A stretch of DNA of 41,255 nucleotides from Dongia mobilis (GTDB lineage: Bacteria > Pseudomonadota > Alphaproteobacteria > Dongiales > Dongiaceae): positions 1 to 41,255 of the forward strand of contig NZ_CAMDRA010000010.1 of the NCBI RefSeq assembly GCF_945906275.1, given 5' to 3'. The stretch's first letter is position 1, and each line of letters starts with the position of its first letter. A model generated the notes under the pieces. It ran no database searches. It saw only the letters and a list, made by a program, of their open reading frames with translations, and was not told the origin of the DNA. The position numbers and the translations under genes are program-made. Positions 10,453 to 18,315 of this stretch are shown in pieces.

Positions 10453-10542
10453 TTTCATTGGCCCGGGTTGTTTCATTGGCCGGCGTTATTTCATTGGCCG
10501 GCGTTATTTCATTGGCCGAAGATACATCATTCGGCCGTGATA
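10453..10542. repeat. 18-bp tandem repeat, 4 clear copies plus one degenerate, carrying in-frame stops
   Basis: Units TTTCATTGGCCCGGGTTG, TTTCATTGGCCGGCGTTA (twice, identical), TTTCATTGGCCGAAGATA, then a diverged CATCATTCGGCCGTGATA that contains the last sense codons and the TGA of the TPR gene. Because 18 is a multiple of three, the TGA recurs in the same frame at 10527, 10509, 10491, 10473 and 10455. The array apparently grew by duplicating the end of the TPR gene, including its stop. Confidence 0.9.
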
Positions 10543-11297
10543 TCGAGCTTTTCCAGCTGGCGTTGCGCGGCGCTGCCGACCTCGGTCTTGGGTGAGATTT
10601 CGAGGACACGCAGGAAATCCTGGCGCGCGCCCGCTTTGTCGCCGTTGAGTGCACGCAAGCGGCCGCGTTCGAGCAGGGCGTCGGGAAAGTCCGGCGCCGC
10701 CAGCAGCGCCTTGTCGAGATTGTCGGCGGCAAGGTCGAGCTGATTGAGCGCGATATAGGCCGAGGCACGCAGCGCGAAGATATCCGGCCGCTTGGCATCG
10801 AGGTCCGCCGCGGCATTGAGGTCGTCGAGCGCTTCGAAATACATGCCGCTATTGCCGTAGGTCGAGGCGCGATCCAGCAGCAGATCGACATTCCTGGGAT
10901 CGATCTTGAGGCCTTCATTCTGGTCGTGGAGCGCGCGCTCGATCTTGCCAGCCATGGTCCAGGCACGGCCGGCCTGCATGAAGACATTGGAGGCAAGTCG
11001 CGCCTTCACCGAGGGCAGGGTCTGGGCAATCCGCTCCAGCATCACGCCGGCATCCTCATATTGCCTGAGGCCGATCAGGGCCAGGGCCTGGCAATGCTGC
11101 GCAGCGTCGGCGCCACCCTGCTTCTCCCATGCCACCGCACTTTCCAGCGCCTCGGTCGGATTCTTGTCGACCAGAACCATGCAGGCTGCATATTGCTGCT
11201 CGTTCTCGGCGGCGGTGAGTTCATCCTGCGCCAGGCCGGGCGCCGCTACGCCGATGACGGCCGCCAGCACGGTTGTGCAAAAGCCTAGGAGACGCAT
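10527..11297 (-). CDS. Exported TPR-repeat protein
   Basis: A 256-residue protein starting MRLLGFCTTVLAAVIGVAAPGLAQDE, a Sec signal peptide with cleavage after GLAQ or near it. The mature part is built from tetratricopeptide-like helices: clear units include AGKIERALHDQNEGLKIDPR, GMYFEALDDLNAAADLDAKR, LNQLDLAADNLDKALLAAPD and NGDKAGARQDFLRVLEISPK. TPR arrays form protein-binding superhelices; the partner is unknown, and the protein should act in the periplasm. The ATG at 11295-11297 is preferred over one 33 bp upstream because it begins the signal peptide. The stop codon is copied in the 18-bp repeat that follows. Divergent from the SDR gene. Confidence 0.87.
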   Translation of the reverse strand: MRLLGFCTTVLAAVIGVAAPGLAQDELTAAENEQQYAACMVLVDKNPTEALESAVAWEKQGGADAAQHCQALALIGLRQYEDAGVMLERIAQTLPSVKARLASNVFMQAGRAWTMAGKIERALHDQNEGLKIDPRNVDLLLDRASTYGNSGMYFEALDDLNAAADLDAKRPDIFALRASAYIALNQLDLAADNLDKALLAAPDFPDALLERGRLRALNGDKAGARQDFLRVLEISPKTEVGSAAQRQLEKLDITAE

Positions 11298-11402
11298 GGT
11301 TGATGTTTCCGCCAGTATTGAAGTTTCCACGCTGGCCGGTTACGACCAAGCTCTGGTTTCGTGCAGGATTGATGGGGCCATGGAGAGGAATTTGCAAGTC
11401 TC

Positions 11403-12314
11403 ATGACGGTGATCGGGGAGGGTGTAAATCCACCGCGCAAGCGGGATCTGGCGCACGGGCATCTGTTCTGTTTCGGCCTGGGATTTTCCGCGCGCCACCT
11501 GGCGCAGAGGCTGCTGGCCCGCGGCTGGCGCGTCAGCGGCACCTGCCGGTCGCCGGAAAAGCAGCGCGCCCTGGCCGAGATCGGCATCACCGCGCATCTT
11601 TTCGACCGCGACCGCCCCTTGTCCAACCTGCCTTCCTTGCTCGAGGATGTGACCGACCTGCTGAGTTCCGTGCCGCCGGATGCCGCCGGTGATCCGGTCA
11701 TCGACCTGCACCGCGCCGAGATCGCGCGGGCGGCGGGCCATCTGGCCTGGATCGGCTATCTTTCGACCACCGGCGTCTATGGCGACAAGGATGGCGCCTG
11801 GGTCGATGAATCGAGCCCGCTCCAACCGAGTGGCGAGCGTGGCCAGCGCCGCCAGCGCGCGGAGACGGCCTGGGGCAGCCTGCCGCAGCCAGCGCATCTC
11901 TTTCGCCTCGCCGGCATCTATGGCCCCGGTTCGTCGGCCCTCGACACCGTGCGCGCCGGCAAGGCCCGGCGGGTGATCAAGCCCGGCCAGGTGTTCAGCC
12001 GCATCCATGTGGCCGACATCGCCGCCATCCTTGAAGCGTCGATGGCACGGCCAAATCCCGGCGCCGCCTACAATGTGTGTGACGATGACCCGGCACCGCC
12101 GGCGGAGGTGGTGGCCTATGCCTGCCAGTTGCTGGGCGTTTTACCACCGCCGGAAGTGCCCTATGAAACGGCCGACCTCTCGCCCATGGCGCGCAGCTTC
12201 TATGACGACAACAAGCGGGTCCATAACGAGCGCATCAAGCGGGAACTGGGTGTCGAACTGGCCTTTCCCAGCTATCGCCTGGGGCTGGAAACGCTGCTGG
12301 CCCAGGGTTACTAG
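11403..12314 (+). CDS. Atypical SDR / NAD-dependent epimerase-like protein
   Basis: A 303-residue protein with an N-terminal Rossmann motif (FCFGLGFSARHLAQRLLARG, about 22-41), where the glycine pattern is GxGxxA. IGYLSTTGVYGDKDGAWVDE (about 118-137) resembles the SSTGVYGD block of YeeZ-like proteins. RLAGIYGPGSSALD and IHVADIAAIL are extended-SDR features. The catalytic YxxxK is not evident: the position after the substrate loop reads GQRRQRAETAW, as in atypical SDRs that may bind NAD(P) without being dehydrogenases. Substrate unknown. The start codon is uncertain because the ATG at 11403 has only a distant AGAGGAA, and the first 18 residues look unlike the family. It ends 7 bp before a 16-bp tandem repeat. 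Confidence 0.83.
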   Translation: MTVIGEGVNPPRKRDLAHGHLFCFGLGFSARHLAQRLLARGWRVSGTCRSPEKQRALAEIGITAHLFDRDRPLSNLPSLLEDVTDLLSSVPPDAAGDPVIDLHRAEIARAAGHLAWIGYLSTTGVYGDKDGAWVDESSPLQPSGERGQRRQRAETAWGSLPQPAHLFRLAGIYGPGSSALDTVRAGKARRVIKPGQVFSRIHVADIAAILEASMARPNPGAAYNVCDDDPAPPAEVVAYACQLLGVLPPPEVPYETADLSPMARSFYDDNKRVHNERIKRELGVELAFPSYRLGLETLLAQGY

Positions 12315-12320
12315 AAGTCG

Positions 12321-12384
12321 GGGGCTTTAGGATTCGGGGCTTCTGGAATTCAGGGCTTCTGGAATTCAGGGTTATTGGGGTTCA
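12321..12384. repeat. 16-bp tandem repeat, 4 copies, overlapping the hydrolase stop codon
   Basis: Units GGGGCTTTAGGATTCG, GGGCTTCTGGAATTCA (twice, identical) and GGGTTATTGGGGTTCA. The last unit ends in TCA at 12382-12384, which is the TGA stop of the minus-strand hydrolase gene. The same TGA recurs at 12366-12368 and 12350-12352. With a 16-bp period these three stops fall in three different frames. The array fills the whole convergent spacer between the SDR and hydrolase genes. Confidence 0.9.
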
Positions 12385-13302
12385 GGACAGTTCATCCACG
12401 GTCATGAGCAGCCGGTCGAGATCCTGCTGGCGCGACAGGCGATGATCGCCATCCTTGACCAGCGTCACCACCACATCCTCGCTCACCAGATGATCGGCAA
12501 GGCGCAGCGAGATGCTGAACGGCACATCGACATCGGCCTGGCCATGGATCAGGCGCACCGGCCGATCGATGTCGATGGCGCCGCGCAACAGGCGATGCTG
12601 CCGGCCGTCTTCGATGAGCGCACGCGTGATCACGTAAGGTTGATCGCTATAGGCGCTGGGCTCTTCGATCCGGCCCGCTTCCATGAGCCTTGCACGCATG
12701 CCGGCATCCATCGTCTCCCACATCAGCTCCTCGGTGAAATCGGGTGCTGCGGCAAGGCCGATGAGGGCGTGAATGCGGGCCGGGCGCGCCAGTGCCGCGA
12801 GCAGCATCAGCCAGCCGCCCATGGATGAGCCGATCAGAATCTGCGGACCCTGTGTCAGGCGGTCGAGCACGGTCAGCACGTCGTCGCGCCAGGCACCGAT
12901 CGTACCATCGGTGAATTCCCCGGAAGACTGGCCGTGGCCGCGATAGTCGAAGCGCACGAAGGCGCGACCTGTTGCGGCGCAATAGGCATCGAGCGCCATG
13001 GCCTTGGTGCCGTTCATGTCAGAGGCAAAGCCACCAAGGAATACGATCCCCGGCAGCTGGCGCTGCAATTGCATTCCCTTCTCGTTGAGGTCGTTAGCAG
13101 CATGATTGCGCCGGTGATAGGCGATGTAGCGCTCGCCGGAGAGCGGCAGTCGCTCCGCCTGGACCGTCGGTTCAGCGGCCGCTTGCGGCGTCCTTGCTTC
13201 GATGTCAGGTCGCAGTCGCGCTTGCAATCCAGCCGTCGGGCCTGATAATGGTTGCCGGAATAGTAGGTTCCTGGCGACCTGTGGGTTCTTGTTGGACTGC
13301 AT
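12382..13302 (-). CDS. Alpha/beta hydrolase (serine hydrolase, ABHD10-like)
   Basis: A 306-residue protein with the alpha/beta-hydrolase fold. It has the nucleophile elbow GSSMGGW (Ser in the middle), the oxyanion-side motif FLGGFASDMNGTKA, FVRFDYRGHGQSSG, the acid-bearing strand VRLIHGQADVDVPF, and the catalytic His in VKDGDHRLSRQQDL. Family members cleave esters or thioesters; the pattern GFxSDMxGxKA is typical of the ABHD10 (depalmitoylase-like) group, so acyl-thioester hydrolysis is possible but not shown. The start is the ATG at 13300-13302, with GGGGAGAG about 8 nt upstream. A GTG 39 bp further out would overlap the divergent glycosyltransferase gene. The stop codon lies inside a 16-bp tandem repeat. 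Confidence 0.9.
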   Translation of the reverse strand: MQSNKNPQVARNLLFRQPLSGPTAGLQARLRPDIEARTPQAAAEPTVQAERLPLSGERYIAYHRRNHAANDLNEKGMQLQRQLPGIVFLGGFASDMNGTKAMALDAYCAATGRAFVRFDYRGHGQSSGEFTDGTIGAWRDDVLTVLDRLTQGPQILIGSSMGGWLMLLAALARPARIHALIGLAAAPDFTEELMWETMDAGMRARLMEAGRIEEPSAYSDQPYVITRALIEDGRQHRLLRGAIDIDRPVRLIHGQADVDVPFSISLRLADHLVSEDVVVTLVKDGDHRLSRQQDLDRLLMTVDELS

Positions 13303-13327
13303 TGGCGAAGCTCTCCCCGGATAAGAG

Positions 13328-14530
13328 ATGTCAATCGACACCGTTTCCGCGCCACCTCTTTACACTACCCCTGCCTTGGATCGAAAGGCGCCAACTGTGT
13401 TGCAGCTGGTGCCCCATTTCGATGCTGGCGGCGGATCGCGTCTGGCGCTGGAATATGCCAGCGCGGTGACGGCGGCCGGCGGCCAGGCTTTCATCGCCTA
13501 TGAGACGGCCATGGTGTCGGCGCATGAACTGCCGCGCTTCGGCGTGAAGCCGGTCGAGATGAAACTGGCGAGCCGCAATCCGGTGACCGGGTTCAATGTC
13601 GCACGGCGCGTCGCCAGGTTCGCCATCGAGAACAAGATCGACATCATCCACGCCCAGAGCGCCAGCCTCGCCGTCATCGGTCACGCGGCGGCGAAGAAGG
13701 CGGGCTGCAGGCTGGTGACGACGTTCCATGATGGTCCAGCCGGCGTCGGCGCGCTGAGCAAGCGCAGCCTCAATGCCTTTGCCGAATCCGATCTGGTGAT
13801 CACCCTGTCGAACGCCACGGCGGAGGAGATCGCCAAGGCCATTCCCAGCCTCGGCCATCGCCTCAGCGTCATTCCCTACGGCATCGACCTCAGCCGCTTC
13901 GATCCCGGGCAGGTGACTGCCCCGCGCGTGGTGCAGCTGGCCAACCAATGGCGGGTGCCGGACGACCTGCCGGTGATCATGGCGCCCGCCGCCTTCGAAC
14001 GCGGCAAGGGCCATTCGCTGCTGCTGGAGGCCCTGGCGCTGATCCGCGATCTCGACCTGCGCTGCATCCTGGTGGGCGCGGAACCCGATGGCGGCGCCTA
14101 TCGCGCTCAGCTGGAGAAGGAGATCGTCTACCATCAGTTGCAGGACCGCGTCCTGATGGCCGACGAGGTCAAGGACATGGCGGCCGCCCTGATGCTGGCC
14201 GACCTCATTGTCGCCCCCTATCTGGAGCCGGCGACCTATAACCGCGTGATCATCGAGGCCCAGGCCCTGGGGCGGCCCGTGGTGGCCAGCGACTTCCCCA
14301 ACGCCCGGGAAGTGCTGGAAGGCAGCTCGATGGCCTGGGTGACCCCGCCGGGCGACGCCATGGCCCTTGGCTGGGCGATCCGCGACGCCCTCTCGCTGCC
14401 GCTCGACGAACGCGAGGCCCGGACGCCGCAGGTGATCGACAATGTCCGGCAACGGGCCGATCGGTCGATCATGACCGACAACATGCTGTCGCTCTACGAC
14501 CATCTGGTCAACGCTCACCAGGCGGCGTGA
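13328..14530 (+). CDS. Glycosyltransferase family 4 (GT-B fold)
   Basis: A 400-residue GT4-type glycosyltransferase. The N-terminal acceptor domain carries VLQLVPHFDAGGGSRLALEY (glycine loop, about 24-43), DIIHAQSASLAVIG and VTTFHDGPAGVG. VIPYGIDLSRFDP marks the middle. The C-terminal donor-binding domain contains IMAPAAFERGKGHSLLLEAL, CILVGAEPDGGAYRAQLE and the E-x7-E region VIIEAQALGRPVVASDFPNA. Enzymes of this family transfer a sugar from a nucleotide donor to glycans or lipids at the cytoplasmic face of the inner membrane. The specific product cannot be read from the sequence. It is a single gene, not part of a visible polysaccharide cluster, divergent from the hydrolase with only 25 bp between starts. 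Confidence 0.93.
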   Translation: MSIDTVSAPPLYTTPALDRKAPTVLQLVPHFDAGGGSRLALEYASAVTAAGGQAFIAYETAMVSAHELPRFGVKPVEMKLASRNPVTGFNVARRVARFAIENKIDIIHAQSASLAVIGHAAAKKAGCRLVTTFHDGPAGVGALSKRSLNAFAESDLVITLSNATAEEIAKAIPSLGHRLSVIPYGIDLSRFDPGQVTAPRVVQLANQWRVPDDLPVIMAPAAFERGKGHSLLLEALALIRDLDLRCILVGAEPDGGAYRAQLEKEIVYHQLQDRVLMADEVKDMAAALMLADLIVAPYLEPATYNRVIIEAQALGRPVVASDFPNAREVLEGSSMAWVTPPGDAMALGWAIRDALSLPLDEREARTPQVIDNVRQRADRSIMTDNMLSLYDHLVNAHQAA

Positions 14531-14929
14531 GAGCGGTCCTTTCTTCCTTTCCAGTTCCTGGCCATCCTCCCCGGGCGTAGAGCGGGAGGAATCACTGTCG
14601 CGGCCGAAGGGGTGGCTGCCACAGAGAGGCCCGATGAACGCTGGCCCCATCATGATCAGAATGGACCCGGTCGACTGAAATACCTGCCTTACTGCAGGAA
14701 ATCGGAATTCATCCGAGGCATATCGGCTGGTTGGCGCATAGGACCATGGTCTAGATGGACAGCGCGGCGCCGTTACAATAGGCTTTTGTTTGTGCGCGCC
14801 GTTGAGCGACCATTTGATAGCGCGATGAATTCAGGGCGAGGTACCGACCGATCTTGAAATCCGATTTCAAGATCGGTGAATCTGGGGCAAGGCAAGCGCG
14901 CAACCGACTTCATTTTTTCGTGTCAATAC
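14531..14929. other. 399-bp spacer without a convincing gene
   Basis: Between the glycosyltransferase and the PAS gene. It contains a weak 7-bp stem (TCCTCCC at 14565-14571 with GGGAGGA at 14584-14590) that could end the glycosyltransferase transcript but lacks a T-run, a 10-bp palindrome GACCATGGTC at 14742-14751, and the long palindrome at 14847-14877. A frame of 81 codons (14612-14857) shows no protein-like character. Confidence 0.6.
14847..14877. promoter_or_regulatory. Perfect 31-bp palindrome upstream of the PAS gene
   Basis: Arms ACCGATCTTGAAATC and GATTTCAAGATCGGT are exact reverse complements over 15 bp around a single central C. It sits 52 bp before the PAS gene's ATG. As RNA it would form a stem of about 14 bp with a 3-nt loop; no T-run follows, so a terminator is unlikely. 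As DNA it could be an operator for a dimeric regulator. Each arm contains CTTGAAA, which resembles an RpoH -35 element, probably by coincidence. Confidence 0.75.
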
Positions 14930-15403
14930 ATGACGAAGACTGAAATTCCGGAATGGCTCACGCGTGCCAGCGATCCGATAAAGGTGATGTACCAGTATTG
15001 GCTATCCAGGTGTCGCAACGATGCGCCGCCGCGCCGGTCTGATATCGATCCGGTCGACATCCAGCCCAAGTTCCTTCCGCACATCGTCATCGTCGAAGTC
15101 GTGCCCGATGAGCGCCGCTACGTCTATCGACTGGTTGGATCCAAACAGGTCACCGATAGAGGCGGCGACCCGACGGGGAAATCGGTCGTCGAAGCCTTCA
15201 TCGGTCCATCGGTCGAAGATGCGCTCGGATGCTATGACGCGGCCGTGTCCACCCGTCGCCCGCATTACGATTATCAGCCATTCGTCACCAAGGATGGTCG
15301 CCATCCCGACGATGAAATGCTGTTTCTGCCGTTGTCGGACGACGGCAGGATCATCAACCGCGTCCTCGTTTTCGGCAATTCGCCGCCGAAGCCGAAGGGA
15401 TAG
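14930..15403 (+). CDS. PAS-domain protein (PAS_5-like single-domain sensor)
   Basis: A 157-residue protein with one PAS-like fold: VMYQYWLSRCRNDAPPRRSD at the N-terminus, then DIDPVDIQPKFLPHIVIVEV, YVYRLVGSKQVTDRGGDPTG and a C-terminal MLFLPLSDDGRIINRVLVFG. This layout (WxxxR...P.R.DIDP...L..........YRLVG......G.D.TG) is the PAS_5 family, abundant in Rhodospirillales, whose members are thought to sense small ligands; output partners are generally unknown. No effector domain is attached. The start is the ATG at 14930; an upstream GTG at 14876 would begin inside the palindrome and adds 18 residues unlike the family. A relative lies at 32098-32568. Confidence 0.85.
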   Translation: MTKTEIPEWLTRASDPIKVMYQYWLSRCRNDAPPRRSDIDPVDIQPKFLPHIVIVEVVPDERRYVYRLVGSKQVTDRGGDPTGKSVVEAFIGPSVEDALGCYDAAVSTRRPHYDYQPFVTKDGRHPDDEMLFLPLSDDGRIINRVLVFGNSPPKPKG

Positions 15404-15581
15404 TCCGCGCTGGCAGGTGGACCTGAGGCGCGCGGTGGCGCAAGCGTCCGGACGCGATAACGGCTGGAAGCCCGGCCTGATCGAGGCCGTCCCGCAGGAG
15501 AGGCCGCCCGGCGAAAGCCGTTAGAGAGCGATTTGCGGAAGTTGCAGTGATCGATATCCGCGGCCTATTGAGGAATGCCGA

Positions 15582-16250
15582 TCAGAAGTCCAGATCGGCG
15601 TAATGGGGGGGCGGCTGCGTGCCCGGCCAGGTATCGGCCAGGATCGGGCGGAAGCTGGGGCGGGACTTGACCCGCGCATACCATTCCGCGGCCTCCCGGT
15701 GCTGGTCCCAGGCAACATCGCCCAGATAATCGATGGCCGAGATCTGCGCCGCGGCGGCGATGTCGGCGAGGCTGAAATCATCGCCGGCCAGCCAGTTGCG
15801 CCGGTCCGAGAGCCACGAAATATAGTCGAGATGGATGCGGATATTGCTCTTGCCGGCGCGGATGGCGCCCGAGTCCGGACCGCCCAGGCCAAGAAGCCGC
15901 TTCAGCATCTTTTCGTGAAACAGGTTCTGCGTCACCTCGCGCTCGAACTTGCCGTCGAACCAGGCGACCAGGCGCCGCGTTTCCGCACGCGCCAGGGCTG
16001 TGCGCCCAAGGAGCGGATTTTCCGCATACGCATCTTCAAGATATTCGCCGATGGCATAAGCCCCGGCGATGACGGCGCCACCCTCTTCCACCAGCACCGG
16101 CGTCTCGCCGGCCGGATTGAGCTGCAGCAATCCCTCGCGCCGCTCCCAGGGTTTTTCCGGCACGGGGTCGAAGTCGAGCTTCTTCTCGCGCAATTGAATG
16201 CGCACGCGCCGCGATTGCGGCTGAAGCGAAAAATGATGGAGCGACCGCAT
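15582..16250 (-). CDS. fzlA: GST-fold protein, probably FtsZ-binding FzlA
   Basis: A 222-residue glutathione-S-transferase-like protein: N-terminal thioredoxin-type half (SRRVRIQLREKKLDFDPVPE, LNPAGETPVLVEEGG, then AGAYAIGEYLEDAY) and an all-helical C-terminal half (NWLAGDDFSLADIAAAAQIS). The combination EKPWERREGLLQLNPAGE with the C-terminal tail PPPHYADLDF is, from memory of the family, characteristic of FzlA. That is an alphaproteobacterial GST homologue that binds FtsZ, curves its filaments and couples constriction to cell-wall synthesis; it is not a conventional GST. A generic GST is the alternative. It is monocistronic and divergent from the quinone-reductase gene. Confidence 0.78.
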   Translation of the reverse strand: MRSLHHFSLQPQSRRVRIQLREKKLDFDPVPEKPWERREGLLQLNPAGETPVLVEEGGAVIAGAYAIGEYLEDAYAENPLLGRTALARAETRRLVAWFDGKFEREVTQNLFHEKMLKRLLGLGGPDSGAIRAGKSNIRIHLDYISWLSDRRNWLAGDDFSLADIAAAAQISAIDYLGDVAWDQHREAAEWYARVKSRPSFRPILADTWPGTQPPPHYADLDF

Positions 16251-16354
16251 CTTGTCTCCGAATCGGCGGCGGAGACTATCACTGGCGGCCAGCCTCGGCT
16301 AGGCTTCGTGACAGCGATATTTCGGTGATTGCCGTCAATCGGGAGGCAAGGCAA

Positions 16355-17338
16355 ATGCGCGCCGCATTCTATGAAAAGCTCGGTCCCGCCCGCACGGTCC
16401 TGCAGGTGGCCGAGATGCCGGATCCCATCCCTCAATCCGGCGAAGTCCGCGTGCGCATCCATGCCTCGGGCGTCAATCCGTCGGACGTCAAGATGCGGAC
16501 CGGCACCGGCAGCGCCATCAGCGATGATCCGCGCATCATTCCCCACAGTGACGGAGCCGGCATCATCGACATGGTCGGCGCCGGGGTACCGCAAGCGCGC
16601 ATCGGCGAGCGCGTCTGGGTCTGGAATGCCCGCTGGAACCGGGCGTTCGGAACCGCGGCCGCGTTCGTCACCCTGCCGGCGGCGCAGGCCGTGCCCTTGC
16701 CTGACAATACCGATTTCGCTGCCGGGGCCTGCCTCGGCATCCCGGCCCTCACCGCCTGGCAGGCGGTCGAAACGGATGGTGGCGTGCAAGCGGGCGACTG
16801 GGTTCTGGTCAATGGCGGCGCCGGCGCCGTCGGGCATTATGCCGTGCAGATGGCCACGGCCAAGGGTGCCCGCGTGATCGCCACGGTGAGTTCGGCGGAA
16901 AAGGCAGCGCATGCGCGCGACGCGGGCGCCGAATGCGTCATCGATCGCAAGCGGGAGGATGTCGCCGCCACGATCCGGCAGATCACAAAGGGCAAGGGTG
17001 TCGCCCGCGCTGTCGAGGTGGATTTTTCCGGCAATGTTTCCTGGCTGCCATCGGTGATGGCTGATTACGGCCTCATCGCCATCTACGGCTCGAGCCAGCG
17101 CGAGGCGATGGTCGCCTTCGGCCCCTCCATCCTCGGCAATATCGGCTACCGTTTTTTCATCGTCTACAATCAGCCGCCGGCCCTGCGCGCCCGGGCGGTC
17201 AGCGCCCTCACCGACATGTTGAACCGAAACGCCCTCAAGCACAGCATCGCCGCGAGCTTTGCCTTGAACGATATCGCGGCGGCGCATGAGGCGGTCGAGA
17301 GCGGCGCTGTCATGGGCAATGTCGTGGTGATGCCATGA
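16355..17338 (+). CDS. NADPH:quinone reductase-like medium-chain dehydrogenase (zinc-independent)
   Basis: A 327-residue MDR-superfamily protein. The N-terminal GroES-like domain (MRAAFYEKLGPARTVLQVAE, VRVRIHASGVNPSDVKMRTG, HSDGAGIIDMVG) lacks the cysteine ligands of zinc alcohol dehydrogenases. The Rossmann domain has VNGGAGAVGHYAVQMATAKG and ARVIATVSSAEKAAHARDAG. Such enzymes reduce quinones or enoyl compounds with NADPH; the substrate here is unknown. The start is the ATG at 16355 with GGAGG 8 nt upstream; the frame is open for 10 more codons without a ribosome-binding site. The gene overlaps the following PPK2 gene by 4 bp (ATGA), so the two are translationally coupled. Confidence 0.92.
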   Translation: MRAAFYEKLGPARTVLQVAEMPDPIPQSGEVRVRIHASGVNPSDVKMRTGTGSAISDDPRIIPHSDGAGIIDMVGAGVPQARIGERVWVWNARWNRAFGTAAAFVTLPAAQAVPLPDNTDFAAGACLGIPALTAWQAVETDGGVQAGDWVLVNGGAGAVGHYAVQMATAKGARVIATVSSAEKAAHARDAGAECVIDRKREDVAATIRQITKGKGVARAVEVDFSGNVSWLPSVMADYGLIAIYGSSQREAMVAFGPSILGNIGYRFFIVYNQPPALRARAVSALTDMLNRNALKHSIAASFALNDIAAAHEAVESGAVMGNVVVMP

Positions 17339-18315
17339 AGGACATATTGAAGAACGGCACCGGCAAGAACGGCAACGGGAAATCCGGCATCGTCGTGAAT
17401 GCCAGGGAACTGATAGCGCCCTATCGCATCGAGCGCGGCAGGGGATTCCGGCTGAAGGATTATGCCACCGCCAACGCCATCGGCAATGCGATCGACAAGG
17501 AGAGGGGCGAGGCACTGCTCCGCGAATGCAGCCGGAAGCTCAACAGCCTGCAGGAACGGCTGCATGCCGAGGGCCGCTGGTCGCTGCTGCTCATCCTCCA
17601 GGGCATGGATGCCTCGGGCAAGGATGGGGCCATCAAGAACGTGATGTCCGGCGTCGATCCGCAGGGTGTCGACGTCACCTCGTTCAAGGCGCCGGCCGGT
17701 GTCGAGATGGAGCATGATTATCTGTGGCGCTGCAGCCTCGCCATGCCGCGGCGTGGCCGCATCGGTATTTTCAACCGCTCCTACTATGAGGAAGTGGTCG
17801 CGGTGCGCGTCTACCAGCATTTTCTCGACGGGCAGCGCCTGCCGGCAAAGGTCGTCAGCAAGACTATCTGGGACGAGCGGCTTGGCGATATCGCCGCCTA
17901 TGAGAACTATCTCGTCCGCAACGGCATCGTCGTGCGCAAGATCTTCCTCAACATCTCGCCCGAGGAACAGAAGAAACGCCTCCTGGCGCGCATCGAGGAC
18001 CCGGACAAGATGTGGAAGTTTTCGCCGGACGATCTCCGGGACCGGCAGCGCTGGCCGGATTTCATGGCAGCCTATGAATCGGCCGTCATCGCCACCGCGA
18101 GCAAGGGCGCGCCCTGGTTCATCGTGCCGGCAGACGACAAGCCCTTTGCCCGTCTGCTGGTCGCGGGGATTGCCATCGACGCGCTGGAGGAGATGAACCT
18201 TGCCTTCCCGACGGTCGATGCGCAAAAGGCGCGTGCCGCAAAAAAGGCGGCCGAGCTGTTGGCGGGCGAATCCGGTTCAGGAAATAATTCCTCAACCAAG
18301 AGCCGGAAGAGCTGA
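17335..18315 (+). CDS. ppk2: Polyphosphate kinase 2 family (polyP:nucleotide phosphotransferase)
   Basis: A 326-residue PPK2 enzyme, which transfers phosphate between polyphosphate and nucleotides in the cytoplasm. Walker A is GMDASGKDG (residues 90-98) after LLLILQ. The segment RGRIGIFNRSYYEEVVAVRV carries the Walker B/catalytic region, and DLRDRQRWPDFMAAYESA the helical lid. PWFIVPADDKPFARLLVAGI is a late family block. The NRSYYEE form rather than NRSWYNR points to the class III-like branch, which can phosphorylate AMP as well as ADP; this assignment is from family knowledge. A low-complexity N-terminus (NGTGKNGNGKSG) and a Lys/Ala-Ser-rich tail flank the domain. Start overlaps the stop of the upstream reductase by 4 bp. 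Confidence 0.94.
   Translation: MKDILKNGTGKNGNGKSGIVVNARELIAPYRIERGRGFRLKDYATANAIGNAIDKERGEALLRECSRKLNSLQERLHAEGRWSLLLILQGMDASGKDGAIKNVMSGVDPQGVDVTSFKAPAGVEMEHDYLWRCSLAMPRRGRIGIFNRSYYEEVVAVRVYQHFLDGQRLPAKVVSKTIWDERLGDIAAYENYLVRNGIVVRKIFLNISPEEQKKRLLARIEDPDKMWKFSPDDLRDRQRWPDFMAAYESAVIATASKGAPWFIVPADDKPFARLLVAGIAIDALEEMNLAFPTVDAQKARAAKKAAELLAGESGSGNNSSTKSRKS

Noticed and set aside
10453-10542. Considered as a CRISPR array or as a translated peptide repeat (ANEITP)n
   Set aside because: There are no spacers between units, so it is not CRISPR. The hexapeptide reading belongs to a different frame from the TPR gene and has no start of its own.
14612-14857. 81-codon plus-strand frame in the spacer before the PAS gene
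   Set aside because: No ribosome-binding site, no domain, unusual composition, and it ends against the palindrome; likely non-coding.
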